A program made the translations under genes and the position numbers. Below are positions 7,608-14,604 of a DNA stretch of 16,271 bases, piece by piece (position 1 is the stretch's first letter; the number at the start of each line of letters is the position of its first letter). Source of the stretch: Pseudomonadota bacterium (GTDB taxonomy: Bacteria; Pseudomonadota; Alphaproteobacteria; Rhizobiales; Aestuariivirgaceae); NCBI GenBank assembly GCA_016522385.1, contig JAEKFU010000537.1, positions 1 through 16,271 on the forward strand. Direction: 5' to 3'. Below the pieces are notes generated by a model. It made no database searches. It was not told where the DNA came from and saw nothing but the letters and a program-made list of their open reading frames with translations.

Positions 7608-9704
7608 ATGTCGGCTCGAGTTGCAATTCTCTCACCGGGACTTTGGCGAAAGCGCGACTATGTTGGAAGACTGAGCGGGCTGAAGCCTTGTTTCGCTGCT
7701 CCGCCGGTTGTTCCGCGTAACGTATCTGCTGTTGCCGGCTGGGGCTATAAGCCGACCGCCATTCGCGCCCGCAAATTCGCCGAACACCGCGGTCTGCCTT
7801 ATCTCGCCTTCGAAGATGGCTTCATTCGATCAGTGCAGCCGGGACCAGTCGAGGTGCCGCAATCGATCATTATGGATGACATTGGCATTTACTACGATGC
7901 GACCCGCCCGAGCCGCCTTGAGCAGCTATTGCTTGATGGCACAAAGCTTGACCACGCAGACACCGAACGCGCCAAACGGGCAATCGAACTGCTGCGCAAG
8001 AACCGGCTCTCGAAATACAATGATGCGACACCCTTTCCTGATAAAGCCCCTCGGTTCGTTTCAAAGGATCGCAGTGCCCGTGTGCTGTTGCTTGACCAGA
8101 CCAAAGGTGACGCCTCGATCTCCGGCGGTCTTGCCTGTTCGAGCACATTTGAGCAAATGGTCGCATGTGCGGTAAAAGAGAACCCGCGTTCTGAGATCAT
8201 CGTCAAGCTCCACCCGGAAGTCGTGACGGGCCGCAAGGAGGGCTATCTTGCTCGGTTGGCCCTGCAACATGATGTGACGATTCTGAGCGATCCGGTCAAT
8301 CCCTGGCTACTTCTGGAAGAAGTCGGCAAAGTCTTCACCGTCTCGAGCCAACTCGGCTTCGAAGCGCTTCTGGCGGGCTGCGAGGTGGTCTGCTTTGGCG
8401 TGCCGTTCTACGCGGGCTGGGGGCTCACCGATGATCGCCAGCCAATCCCGCGCCTTAGGCGTCAGCGGTCGCTTTTGGAAATAGTCGATGTGGTTTACTT
8501 CCGGTATTGCCAATATTTTTGCGCGTGGACAGGACGGTCGATCGACTTTTTCACCGCCGCGGAGCAATTGATGTTCCGGCGCGATCACTACCACAAGAAC
8601 AGCCGTCCGATGATCGCGCATGGCATCACCGCGTGGAAACGGCCGCTGGTGCGCGGCATGTTGTCCGGTGCTGCCGGTGCGCCGGAGTTTATCAGCGGCC
8701 TTGACGCAGCGCTGACACAGGCAAAGTGCAGGCAAGCTGCCATAGTCGCCTGGGGAAGCAAAGCCAGGTCAATCCGCACACGGGTGACTGGTGCCGAAGT
8801 ACCCTTGATCACGGTAGAGGACGGCTTTCTTCGGTCCGTCGGATTGGGTGCGAATTTTGTGCCGGCACTTTCCCTGGTATTTGACAACTCCGGCATCTAC
8901 TACGATCCCGCCAACCCCAGCGATCTGGAATTGATCCTACAGGAAACCGAGTTTCAGCCATCAGATATCGATAAGGCCGTGCGGTTGCGCCGGCGGATCG
9001 TCGACGCGCAATTGACTAAATACAACCTGGCAAGCAAAACAGATTTGCCTGATCTGCCAACGGACCGGCCGGTGATTCTTGTGCCTGGTCAAGTTGCCGA
9101 TGATGAGTCAATTCGCCTGGGTGCAGCCAATTTGTTTGCCAGTGAGCCGTTGTCAGTAGGCGGTGCCAATCTGGCTCTGCTCAAAGCGGTGCGCTTGCGC
9201 CATCCGGATGCTCATTTGATTTATAAACCCCATCCGGACGTCGAAGCAGGACTTAGAGCAGGTAAGATAGACTATTCTACAGCGGCCGGACTGGCCGATT
9301 TGGTCTACTCTGGCGGATCTCTGCCGTCACTATTCCCGGTCATTTCGCAGGTCGAAACAGCGACTTCTTTGGCAGGCTTTGAAGCATTGCTGCGCGGTAT
9401 AAGCGTTGTGACACATGGACAACCCTTCTACGCCGGATGGGGATTGACCGAGGACCTCAATCCGCCCGCACGCCGCGCGCGAAGACTGACCATTGACCAA
9501 CTGGTTGCGGGTGCACTGTTGCTCTATCCGCATTATCTTGATCCTTACACCCGTACAGCCTGTCCGGTTGAAATTGTGGTCAATGCCATTGCAGCGGCAA
9601 GATCGCAAAAATCGACCCGGTCTGATCGCATGATGGGCTTTTTGAGAATGCTTTTTGCGAAGGGCCGTTATCTTTCTGTTAAGACTTTTGGCAGAAATGG
9701 TTAA
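7608..9704 (+). CDS. kpsC: KpsC-type capsular polysaccharide beta-Kdo transferase, tandem domains
   Basis: KpsC enzymes are cytoplasmic glycosyltransferases that add alternating beta-linked Kdo residues to a lipid acceptor, building the linker on which group 2 capsules and rhizobial K-type polysaccharides are assembled. This 698-aa protein contains two copies of the domain, about residues 1-330 and 335-665. Paired motifs are EDGF (69-72 and 404-407), IYYD (94-97 and 430-433), the HP motif in KLHPEV and YKPHPDV (His202, His542), GFEALL (250-255 and 590-595) and FYAGWGLT (267-274 and 607-614). All paired motifs are intact, so both sites may be active. The length is close to that of E. coli KpsC. 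The ATG at 7608 (MSARVAILSPGLW) starts just before the conserved first strand; an in-frame GTG at 7596 is an alternative. The export lipoprotein gene follows. kpsS and ABC-transporter genes are absent here. In rhizobia similar genes are called rkpJ. Confidence 0.92.
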   Translation: MSARVAILSPGLWRKRDYVGRLSGLKPCFAAPPVVPRNVSAVAGWGYKPTAIRARKFAEHRGLPYLAFEDGFIRSVQPGPVEVPQSIIMDDIGIYYDATRPSRLEQLLLDGTKLDHADTERAKRAIELLRKNRLSKYNDATPFPDKAPRFVSKDRSARVLLLDQTKGDASISGGLACSSTFEQMVACAVKENPRSEIIVKLHPEVVTGRKEGYLARLALQHDVTILSDPVNPWLLLEEVGKVFTVSSQLGFEALLAGCEVVCFGVPFYAGWGLTDDRQPIPRLRRQRSLLEIVDVVYFRYCQYFCAWTGRSIDFFTAAEQLMFRRDHYHKNSRPMIAHGITAWKRPLVRGMLSGAAGAPEFISGLDAALTQAKCRQAAIVAWGSKARSIRTRVTGAEVPLITVEDGFLRSVGLGANFVPALSLVFDNSGIYYDPANPSDLELILQETEFQPSDIDKAVRLRRRIVDAQLTKYNLASKTDLPDLPTDRPVILVPGQVADDESIRLGAANLFASEPLSVGGANLALLKAVRLRHPDAHLIYKPHPDVEAGLRAGKIDYSTAAGLADLVYSGGSLPSLFPVISQVETATSLAGFEALLRGISVVTHGQPFYAGWGLTEDLNPPARRARRLTIDQLVAGALLLYPHYLDPYTRTACPVEIVVNAIAAARSQKSTRSDRMMGFLRMLFAKGRYLSVKTFGRNG

Positions 9705-9707
9705 TAT

Positions 9708-9736
9708 TTGACATAGAATCGACTGCTTGCATTGCG
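9708..9736 (+). promoter_or_regulatory. Possible promoter (-35 TTGACA) before the export lipoprotein gene
   Basis: A perfect TTGACA at 9708-9713 lies just after the kpsC stop in the 142-bp gap. The hexamer 17 bp downstream (ATTGCG) is a poor -10, so this could be an activator-dependent promoter or chance. It would allow the exporter to be transcribed apart from kpsC. Confidence 0.25.
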
Positions 9737-9846
9737 GTGTCCAAAGATGCCTAGTCATTATTGGACTGTATGATTCGTGCCGTGGCAACGCGAGGACAGT
9801 TGTCAGCAAGTAGCGGCTCAAGGGGGATTTGTGGGGCCAACTTCAT

Positions 9847-10629
9847 ATGCCTAGTGCACTGCGCCGAGCCGTGCTGACCGTAGGGTGCATCCTTGCGCCG
9901 CTGGCAGTCGCAGGCTGTGCCGGCTTGCCTCATGAAGGGCCGAGCCGTGCCGCGGTCGAACAGGCACATGACAACAATAACACTTCCGGATTCGTACTGA
10001 TCGATGTGGACCGGAAGGTCGCAAACTATCTGGCACAGGTTGCCAAACCCAGCCTGGGCGATCGATTTGGCAAGGGCCGACCAGCAAGGGTCAACATGAT
10101 CGGCTCTGGCGATGTTCTCGGGGTCAAGATATGGGAAGCCGATCAGGGCGGGCTTTTCGGTACTGCAGGCATGGTTGACCGGGGAGAAATTCCCAATGTC
10201 GTCGTCGATGCGCGTGGAAGAATCCACATACCCTATGCCGGTGCGATCCGCGCACGTGGCCGTACGCCAGCTGAGGTGGCGCTGGCAATAACGGAGCGGC
10301 TCAAGACCAAGACGGTTGAGCCGCAGGTCCACGTTGCAGTCATAAAGAACGTTGCCAATGTCGTGACCGTCTCCGGCAATGTCGGTGCGCCTGGCATTTA
10401 TCCTTTGTCCATGCGCGGCGATACGCTGCTTGATGTGCTTGCCGGTGCCAGTGGCGCGCGTGATCCAAGCTACGAGACCAAGATTCGATATTCTCAAGGC
10501 AAAAAGACAGGCGTAACCTATCTGGATCAGGTGGTTCAGTCGCAGCAAAACAACTTGTTCGTCCAACCCGGCGACAAAATTCATGTCGAGCGAAAACCAA
10601 AGACCTACTCGGCATTTGGCGCGGTTTAA
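9847..10629 (+). CDS. Polysaccharide export outer-membrane lipoprotein (Wza/KpsD-type), ended early by an in-frame TAA
   Basis: These 260 residues form the N-terminal two-thirds of a polysaccharide biosynthesis/export protein, the family whose oligomers form the outer-membrane channel for capsule or exopolysaccharide. A lipoprotein signal is present: MPSALRR, a hydrophobic core, and lipobox VAGC with Cys24 as the lipidated residue. The export domain follows (IGSGDVLGVKIWE, then VVVDARGRIHIPYAGAIRARG), then a first SLBB-type beta-grasp domain (VANVVTVSGNVGAPGIYPL to VQPGDKIHVERK). The frame stops at TAA 10627-10629, directly before a run of A, although the same frame continues with homologous-looking sequence. 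The ATG at 9847 is preferred over the TTG at 9829, which has its AGGGGG only 2 nt away. It lies 142 bp after kpsC, consistent with export of the KpsC-primed polymer. If truncated as read, it lacks the distal domain and C-terminal region and is probably non-functional. Confidence 0.85.
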   Translation: MPSALRRAVLTVGCILAPLAVAGCAGLPHEGPSRAAVEQAHDNNNTSGFVLIDVDRKVANYLAQVAKPSLGDRFGKGRPARVNMIGSGDVLGVKIWEADQGGLFGTAGMVDRGEIPNVVVDARGRIHIPYAGAIRARGRTPAEVALAITERLKTKTVEPQVHVAVIKNVANVVTVSGNVGAPGIYPLSMRGDTLLDVLAGASGARDPSYETKIRYSQGKKTGVTYLDQVVQSQQNNLFVQPGDKIHVERKPKTYSAFGAV

Positions 10630-11004
10630 AAAAAGGGAAAGCACGATTTTCTGGCGTCGAGACTGACGCTGCTCGAGGCCGTCGGAAATGTCAGCGGCCT
10701 GTCGGACAGCCGTGCCGATCCGACCGGTGTATTCATGATGCGGTTTGAACCGGTAAACCGGGCCTATGATCTTGCCGGCGCGTCGGTGCCGGAGGGCTCG
10801 AGTGATGTGGTGCCCGTCATCTATCGCCTCAATCTGCAGGATCCCAACCAATATTTCTTCGCCCAGTCGATCAGCATGCGCGACAAAGATGTTATCTATG
10901 TCGCCAATGCACCGGCAGTTGAACTTGAAAAGTTCCTCACGATCGTTGGCAAGGGGGTTGGATCAGCATCTGCTAGTGCATCTATTGCCAACCGACTGGA
11001 CTAG
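10630..11004 (+). pseudogene. C-terminal part of the export lipoprotein, same frame, after the in-frame stop
   Basis: After TAA 10627-10629, 124 sense codons follow in exactly the same frame, beginning KKGKHDFLASRLTLLEAVG and ending with a normal TAG. LTLLEAVGNVSGLSDSRADP matches a second SLBB-like domain of the export family (compare DTLLDVLAGASGARDP upstream), and AVELEKFLTIV is a plausible C-terminal helix. With one sense codon in place of the stop, the protein would be 385 aa, a usual family length. Possible explanations are a recent nonsense mutation, readthrough, or a reading error: GTT TAA AAA AAG differs from GTT AAA AAA AAG by one base, or by a T3/A7 versus T2/A8 homopolymer miscount. 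Re-initiation at the paired ATG codons (10735 and 10738) has no visible ribosome-binding site. Confidence 0.75.
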
Positions 11005-11058
11005 GGTCCCAGATGGAATTATCTGAAACATGAATCGTCCTTTATCGTATTGAAGTCG

Positions 11059-11101
11059 ATCAGGTTTTTTTGGTTTTGTTTTCATCAAAACCACACCTGA
11101 T
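11059..11101. terminator. Two-part inverted repeat after the exporter, possible terminator
   Basis: Outer arms ATCAGGT (11059-11065) and ACCTGAT (11095-11101) enclose inner arms GGTTTTG (11072-11078) and CAAAACC (11086-11092) around a 7-nt loop. It begins 54 nt after the exporter's final stop and before the opposing gcrA gene. There is no terminal T run on either strand, so termination by it is only a guess. Confidence 0.4.
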
Positions 11102-11172
11102 TTAGGATCACCCCATCGCGCCGCACATTAAATCTGCGCCTTTTCGCCTCGTGAACTTGGTTGAAGTTTGGT

Positions 11173-11197
11173 GGGCCAGACTGCATCGGCCTGGCCC
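11173..11197 (-). terminator. GC-rich hairpin just after gcrA, possible terminator
   Basis: GGGCCAG (11173-11179) and CTGGCCC (11191-11197) form a perfect 7-bp stem with an 11-nt loop. It lies 10 bp beyond the gcrA stop. No T run follows on the gcrA strand, so if it acts as a terminator it is not the classical intrinsic type. Confidence 0.4.
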
Positions 11198-11206
11198 GGT
11201 CGTCAT

Positions 11207-11761
11207 TTACCGGTTGGAGGCCCGCCGTTGGCTGCGGCGTTCCTGCAGCGGCTGATAAGCAACCCGTGAATGGTAGTCGCAATAGGGCATGCCTGATTTC
11301 GGTTCATGACCGCAAAAACAGAACTCCTCGCTGCCGGGATCGCCAATTGGCCAGCGACATGTCTTATCCGATAGCATCAAGATTGTGATCCGTCCGCCCT
11401 CCGGCATATCGACAAGACGCAACGGCTCTGGTTCAGGCTCCGGCAAGGGTGCCGGCTTCGAATACGCCTGAGGCTTAAGGGCTGTCGCTCCTGCGGTTCG
11501 CAGACCGCCGTGCCGACCCGGATGGCTAGGTTGGCGTGGCCGCCGTGGTCTGGCTGTTGAGACCCTGGAGGTCGTTGCGCGTCCGGACAGACCCAGCCTG
11601 TGAACTTTGCCGATCACGGCGTTGCGGGTAACGCCACCAGCCAGGCGCGCCGCAATCTGACTGGCGCTCAAGCCCTCGTTCCATAGCTTCTTGAGCACCT
11701 CGACTCGTTCCTCTGTCCACGGCAATTTACCGCCGGTGCCGTTGATGTCCTGTGATGTCAC
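11207..11761 (-). CDS. gcrA: GcrA cell-cycle regulator
   Basis: GcrA is an alphaproteobacterial transcription factor that binds the RNA polymerase sigma subunit and promotes expression from promoters carrying CcrM-methylated GANTC sites; in Caulobacter it alternates with CtrA through the cell cycle. The conserved N-terminal DNA-binding part is clear (WTEERVEVLKKLWNEGLSAS, then GGVTRNAVIGKVHRLGLSGR). A low-complexity Pro/Arg-rich linker follows, then the conserved C-terminal domain CRWPIGDPGSEEFCFCGHE...YCDYHSRVAYQP. Family members usually start right at the WT motif. Here no ATG is available: GTG 11761 has AAGGGA 6 nt upstream and is used (184 aa). TTG 11725 would give the textbook N-terminus MPWTEER but lacks a good ribosome-binding site, and GTG 11809 is less likely. 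It is divergent from argD across a 420-bp control region. Confidence 0.95.
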   Translation of the reverse strand: MTSQDINGTGGKLPWTEERVEVLKKLWNEGLSASQIAARLAGGVTRNAVIGKVHRLGLSGRATTSRVSTARPRRPRQPSHPGRHGGLRTAGATALKPQAYSKPAPLPEPEPEPLRLVDMPEGGRITILMLSDKTCRWPIGDPGSEEFCFCGHEPKSGMPYCDYHSRVAYQPLQERRSQRRASNR

Positions 11762-11861
11762 CCGGAATCCCTTCTCGTTCGCCGGAATCGTCAATTCCAG
11801 TCGTTGCACGCGAAACGCTTACTTGAAGACACTACATTTCGTAGTTGATGAGCTGAAAGCT

Positions 11862-11867
11862 ACTATA
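11862..11867 (-). promoter_or_regulatory. Candidate -10 element of gcrA
   Basis: On the minus strand TATAGT matches the -10 consensus at five of six positions and would place the transcript start about 90 nt before the GTG at 11761. The hexamer 17 bp further upstream (ATTCTT) is a poor -35, as would fit an activated promoter. Weak evidence. Confidence 0.3.
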
Positions 11868-11940
11868 TCTTCGGCTGGAGGCGCAAGAATTCGAGTGGAT
11901 TTTCCTTGTGGTTTTCCCCAGTTTCAGCACATCACCAACG

Positions 11941-11956
11941 TTAACCATAACTTAAC
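11941..11956. promoter_or_regulatory. CtrA-type binding site TTAA-N7-TTAAC
   Basis: TTAACCATAACTTAAC matches the full CtrA consensus TTAA-N7-TTAA(C) exactly. It lies 180 bp upstream of the gcrA start used here and 76 bp before the argD promoter. CtrA is known to repress gcrA in Caulobacter, so gcrA is the likelier target. The distance from the candidate gcrA -10 (about 75 bp) leaves the mode of action open. Confidence 0.7.
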
Positions 11957-12031
11957 AACCTGTCGAATCAGTGGTCCATGCGACGTTCTGACTCATGTTG
12001 AGAAGCCGACGCGCAGCTCAATGCGGGCGCG

Positions 12032-12060
12032 TTGACCGCTGGGCATCTTCGGCATATAAG
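12032..12060 (+). promoter_or_regulatory. Sigma-70-type promoter of argD
   Basis: TTGACC (12032-12037) and TATAAG (12055-12060) are each one base off consensus and are separated by exactly 17 bp. Transcription would start near 12067, giving an argD leader of about 115 nt that opens almost at once into the hairpin at 12077. Confidence 0.65.
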
Positions 12061-12076
12061 TCAAAGGCGATGATGC

Positions 12077-12112
12077 AAGCGCCGCCGATCGAACGGTGGC
12101 GCTTAGGTTTTT
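12077..12112 (+). terminator. argD: Terminator-like hairpin in the argD leader (possible attenuator)
   Basis: AAGCGCCGCC (12077-12086) pairs with GGTGGCGCTT (12095-12104), a 10-bp stem with one G-T wobble and an 8-nt loop. Three bases later comes TTTTT (12108-12112). It lies between the predicted argD transcript start and the argD ATG, where an intrinsic terminator would normally reduce argD expression. An upstream reading frame starting ATGATG at 12070, with two arginine codons near its start, runs through it to 12213 and overlaps the argD start; whether it is translated is unknown. Confidence 0.5.
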
Positions 12113-12181
12113 GCATGGCGCAAAACGAGGTATCATTGCCGCCGCCGGGCCAAGATTTTGCCGCAAGCCGGAGCCAACCCG

Positions 12182-13381
12182 ATGATAACGCCACTCTTGC
12201 CGACCTACGCTAGGACAGATCTCGCGTTTGATCATGGCAAAGGCGCCCGTCTGTTCGCTGACAACGGCGAGGAGTTCCTCGACTTTGGTGCAGGAATTGC
12301 CGTCAACGCGCTTGGCTATGCACATCCGCATCTTGTGGAAGCCCTAACCGGCCAGGCACAGAAGCTCTGGCACACCTCTAATTTGTACAAGATTCCGGAA
12401 GGAGAGCGCTTGGCTGAGCGCTTGGTCGAGGCCAGTTTCGCCGACACGGTGTTCTTTACTAATTCCGGCGCTGAAGCGCTGGAATGCGCCATCAAGATGG
12501 CACGTAAACATCACAGCGCCATTGGCCAGCCAGAGCGCTATCGCATCATTACGTTTGAGGGCGCATTTCACGGCCGCACACTAGCAACGTTGGCCGCAGG
12601 CCGGCAGGAAAAACACCTGGCTGGCTTTGGACCAGTCGTTGAGGGCTTCGACCAGGTGTCGTTCGGCGACATTGAGGCCTTGAAATCGGCAATCACCGGT
12701 GAGACCGCCGGTGTGCTGGTCGAACCGGTTCAGGGCGAGGGGGGCATACGGCCATTGCCGACAGCGATCCTCAAGCAACTGCGGGCGATTTGTGATGACA
12801 CCGGACTACTGCTTTTGTTCGACGAAGTGCAATGCGGCGTGGGCCGCACGGGTAAACTGTTTGCCCATGAATGGGCCGGGGTGACACCGGACATTATGGC
12901 CGTTGCCAAGGCAATTGGTGGCGGTTTCCCGATGGGTGCCTGTTTGGCGACCGAGAATGCCGCACAGGGCATGACCGCTGGATCACACGGATCGACTTTC
13001 GGCGGCAATCCATTAGCCATGGCGGTCGGCAACGCGGTGCTCGATGTCGTGCTCGCGGATGGATTTCTCGATCGTGTCCGGCAGATCGGTATCACGCTTA
13101 CCCAGAAACTGGCGAGGCTGAAGGACGAATTCCCTAATGTGATTGAAGACATCCGCGGCAGCGGTTTGATGATCGGCATCAAATGCCGCGTACCGAATAC
13201 CGAGTTCGTGCAAGCTTGCATTGAGCAGCGCCTCTTGACGGTCGCTGCAGGCGACAATGTGGTTCGGCTTCTGCCGCCCCTGATTATCTCCGAGGCGGAT
13301 ATCGATGACGCTATTGCGTGCATCGAAACAGCCTGTGCCCAGTTCGCCGACAACGCCACCGTCAAACAGGCGCGGGCTTAA
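12182..13381 (+). CDS. argD: Acetylornithine aminotransferase (ArgD)
   Basis: ArgD is a cytoplasmic PLP-dependent class III aminotransferase. It interconverts N-acetylglutamate semialdehyde and N-acetylornithine in arginine synthesis, and in many bacteria also acts in the lysine pathway. The 399-aa length is usual. The PLP-binding lysine is Lys243 in MAVAKAIGGGFPMG; FFTNSGAEALECAIK, the ITFEGAFHGRT segment, EPVQGEGG and LLFDEVQCGVGRTG are the other family signatures. The ATG at 12182 has GGAG 8 nt upstream; a TTG at 12158 adds 8 residues and has no good site. argF follows after 15 nt, so the two are an operon. The leader carries a terminator-like hairpin. Confidence 0.96.
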   Translation: MITPLLPTYARTDLAFDHGKGARLFADNGEEFLDFGAGIAVNALGYAHPHLVEALTGQAQKLWHTSNLYKIPEGERLAERLVEASFADTVFFTNSGAEALECAIKMARKHHSAIGQPERYRIITFEGAFHGRTLATLAAGRQEKHLAGFGPVVEGFDQVSFGDIEALKSAITGETAGVLVEPVQGEGGIRPLPTAILKQLRAICDDTGLLLLFDEVQCGVGRTGKLFAHEWAGVTPDIMAVAKAIGGGFPMGACLATENAAQGMTAGSHGSTFGGNPLAMAVGNAVLDVVLADGFLDRVRQIGITLTQKLARLKDEFPNVIEDIRGSGLMIGIKCRVPNTEFVQACIEQRLLTVAAGDNVVRLLPPLIISEADIDDAIACIETACAQFADNATVKQARA

Positions 13382-13396
13382 GAATTTTTTGCGCCC

Positions 13397-14335
13397 ATGG
13401 TTGCGTCACCGAAGCATTTTCTCGATATATCCCGCGCTGCAGCAGAAGAACTGCATCGCATTCTCCAGGCCGCGCACGAGATGAAGGCTGCCCGCTCTGG
13501 CCGCCCCCAGGGCTTCATAGAGCCGGATCGGCCACTGGAGAACCGCATCCTTGCGATGATTTTTGAGAAACCCTCGACCCGTACCCGAGTCTCGTTCGAT
13601 GTCGCAATGCGCCAGATGGGTGGCCAGAGCATGCTCTTGTCTGGCAACGATCTGCAGCTGGGGCGCGGTGAAACAGTTGCCGATACCGCGCGTGTCCTGT
13701 CGCGATTTGTTGATGCCATCATGATCCGTACATTTGAGCAATCCAAGCTTACCGAACTGGCCGAATTCGCCACTGTGCCGGTTATTAACGGTCTGACGGA
13801 CGCAACTCATCCCTGTCAGGTCATGGCAGATGTCATGACCTTGCAGGAAAAAAAGGGCGATCTGTCCAATCTCACCGTGGCCTGGAGCGGCGACAGCAAC
13901 AATGTCACCAATTCATGGATGCATGCTGCGGGATGTTTTGGTTTCGATCTGCGTATCGCTAGCCCTGAGCCATTGCAGCCGGCGTCTGAAATCCTCGACT
14001 GGTGTAAACAAAACAATGCAAATGTAACCGTCACCGAAGATCCGCAAGCCGCTGTCGCAGGAGCGGATTGCGTCGTTGCGGATGTGTGGTTGTCAATCCA
14101 TGAGGAAGGTCAGGGCACCAAGCACAACCTGTTGAAGCCGTATCAGGTGAATTCTGCCTTGATGGCCGTTGCAAAGCCGGATGCCGTCTTCATGCATTGC
14201 CTGCCGGCGCACCGCGGCGAGGAGGTCACAGCCGACGTGATCGACGGGCCTCAATCGGTAGTATTCGATGAAGCCGAGAATCGTCTGCATGTGCAAAAGG
14301 CAATCCTTGCCTGGTGCCTGAGTGGCATTCTCTAG
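13397..14335 (+). CDS. argF: Ornithine carbamoyltransferase (ArgF)
   Basis: ArgF makes citrulline from ornithine and carbamoyl phosphate in arginine biosynthesis. At 312 aa it is full length. The carbamoyl-phosphate site STRTR (60-64) and HPCQ (138-141), and the ornithine-side HCLPAHRG (267-274), are intact, as are the neck residues WSGDSNNVTNSW (163-174). One oddity: the ornithine-binding loop, normally DxWxSMG, reads DVWLSIH (229-235), so Met and Gly of SMG are Ile234 and His235. The start is the ATG at 13397, 15 nt after the argD stop, with only a weak ribosome-binding sequence, suggesting coupling to argD. In related genomes hslO usually follows closely; here the next same-strand gene is about 840 nt away. 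Confidence 0.95.
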   Translation: MVASPKHFLDISRAAAEELHRILQAAHEMKAARSGRPQGFIEPDRPLENRILAMIFEKPSTRTRVSFDVAMRQMGGQSMLLSGNDLQLGRGETVADTARVLSRFVDAIMIRTFEQSKLTELAEFATVPVINGLTDATHPCQVMADVMTLQEKKGDLSNLTVAWSGDSNNVTNSWMHAAGCFGFDLRIASPEPLQPASEILDWCKQNNANVTVTEDPQAAVAGADCVVADVWLSIHEEGQGTKHNLLKPYQVNSALMAVAKPDAVFMHCLPAHRGEEVTADVIDGPQSVVFDEAENRLHVQKAILAWCLSGIL

Positions 14336-14604
14336 AGGTGAAATGGGCTAAACCAAATGTCGGCAGCTCTGGAGCACGAACTTGACCTGAAACAATCCTG
14401 TCAACCCGGCGCCACAGCCATAATTCTCAACAGATCCTGGTGTCAGAAGACCAAGGGGCACCAAATCCTGGTTTGCCGGGAAAGTCCGGATGGAAACAAA
14501 ATGGCGCTCCAGACCACGGATGCCTTGTTGATCCGTGCCGCCGTTGCTCCACCCGGACCATCCCTCCCCTCGCAACTTAGAGTCCAACACGCGATGGCTT
14601 GTTG
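14336..14604. other. Region after argF with no recognisable gene
   Basis: These 269 bp hold weak frames on both strands (80-83 codons) with no family resemblance that I can see. A short direct repeat, ATCCTGGT, occurs near 14434 and 14466. GGAAAGTCCGG at 14479-14489 recalls the conserved start of RNase P RNA, but the rest of that RNA is missing. No intrinsic terminator for argF was found. Confidence 0.4.

Larger units (their letters stand above)
11762..12181. other. Divergent gcrA-argD control region
   Basis: These 420 bp contain no gene. They hold a CtrA-type box (11941-11956), GANTC sites at 11765, 11785, 11965 and 11990, a possible gcrA -10 (TATAGT on the minus strand, 11862-11867), a near-consensus argD promoter (12032-12060) and a terminator-like hairpin (12077-12112). 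A small inverted repeat, ACTAC-ATTTC-GTAGT, lies at 11831-11845 in the likely gcrA leader. Confidence 0.7.

Noticed and set aside
10627..10637. A AAA AAG slippery heptamer next to the exporter stop as programmed frameshifting
   Set aside because: The stop comes before the heptamer, and the downstream coding continues in the same frame, so a -1 or +1 shift would not produce the full-length protein.
9751..10851. A 366-codon open frame on the minus strand opposite the export lipoprotein gene
   Set aside because: Its translation has no recognisable domain and it lies antisense to a clearly coding, family-matching frame; long antisense frames like this commonly arise from the codon bias of the real gene.
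14479..14489. GGAAAGTCCGG resembling the conserved 5' region of RNase P RNA
   Set aside because: The flanking conserved segments and the matching 3' partner (AGA-rich core pairing) are absent, and the space of about 270 bp is too short for a full bacterial RNase P RNA.
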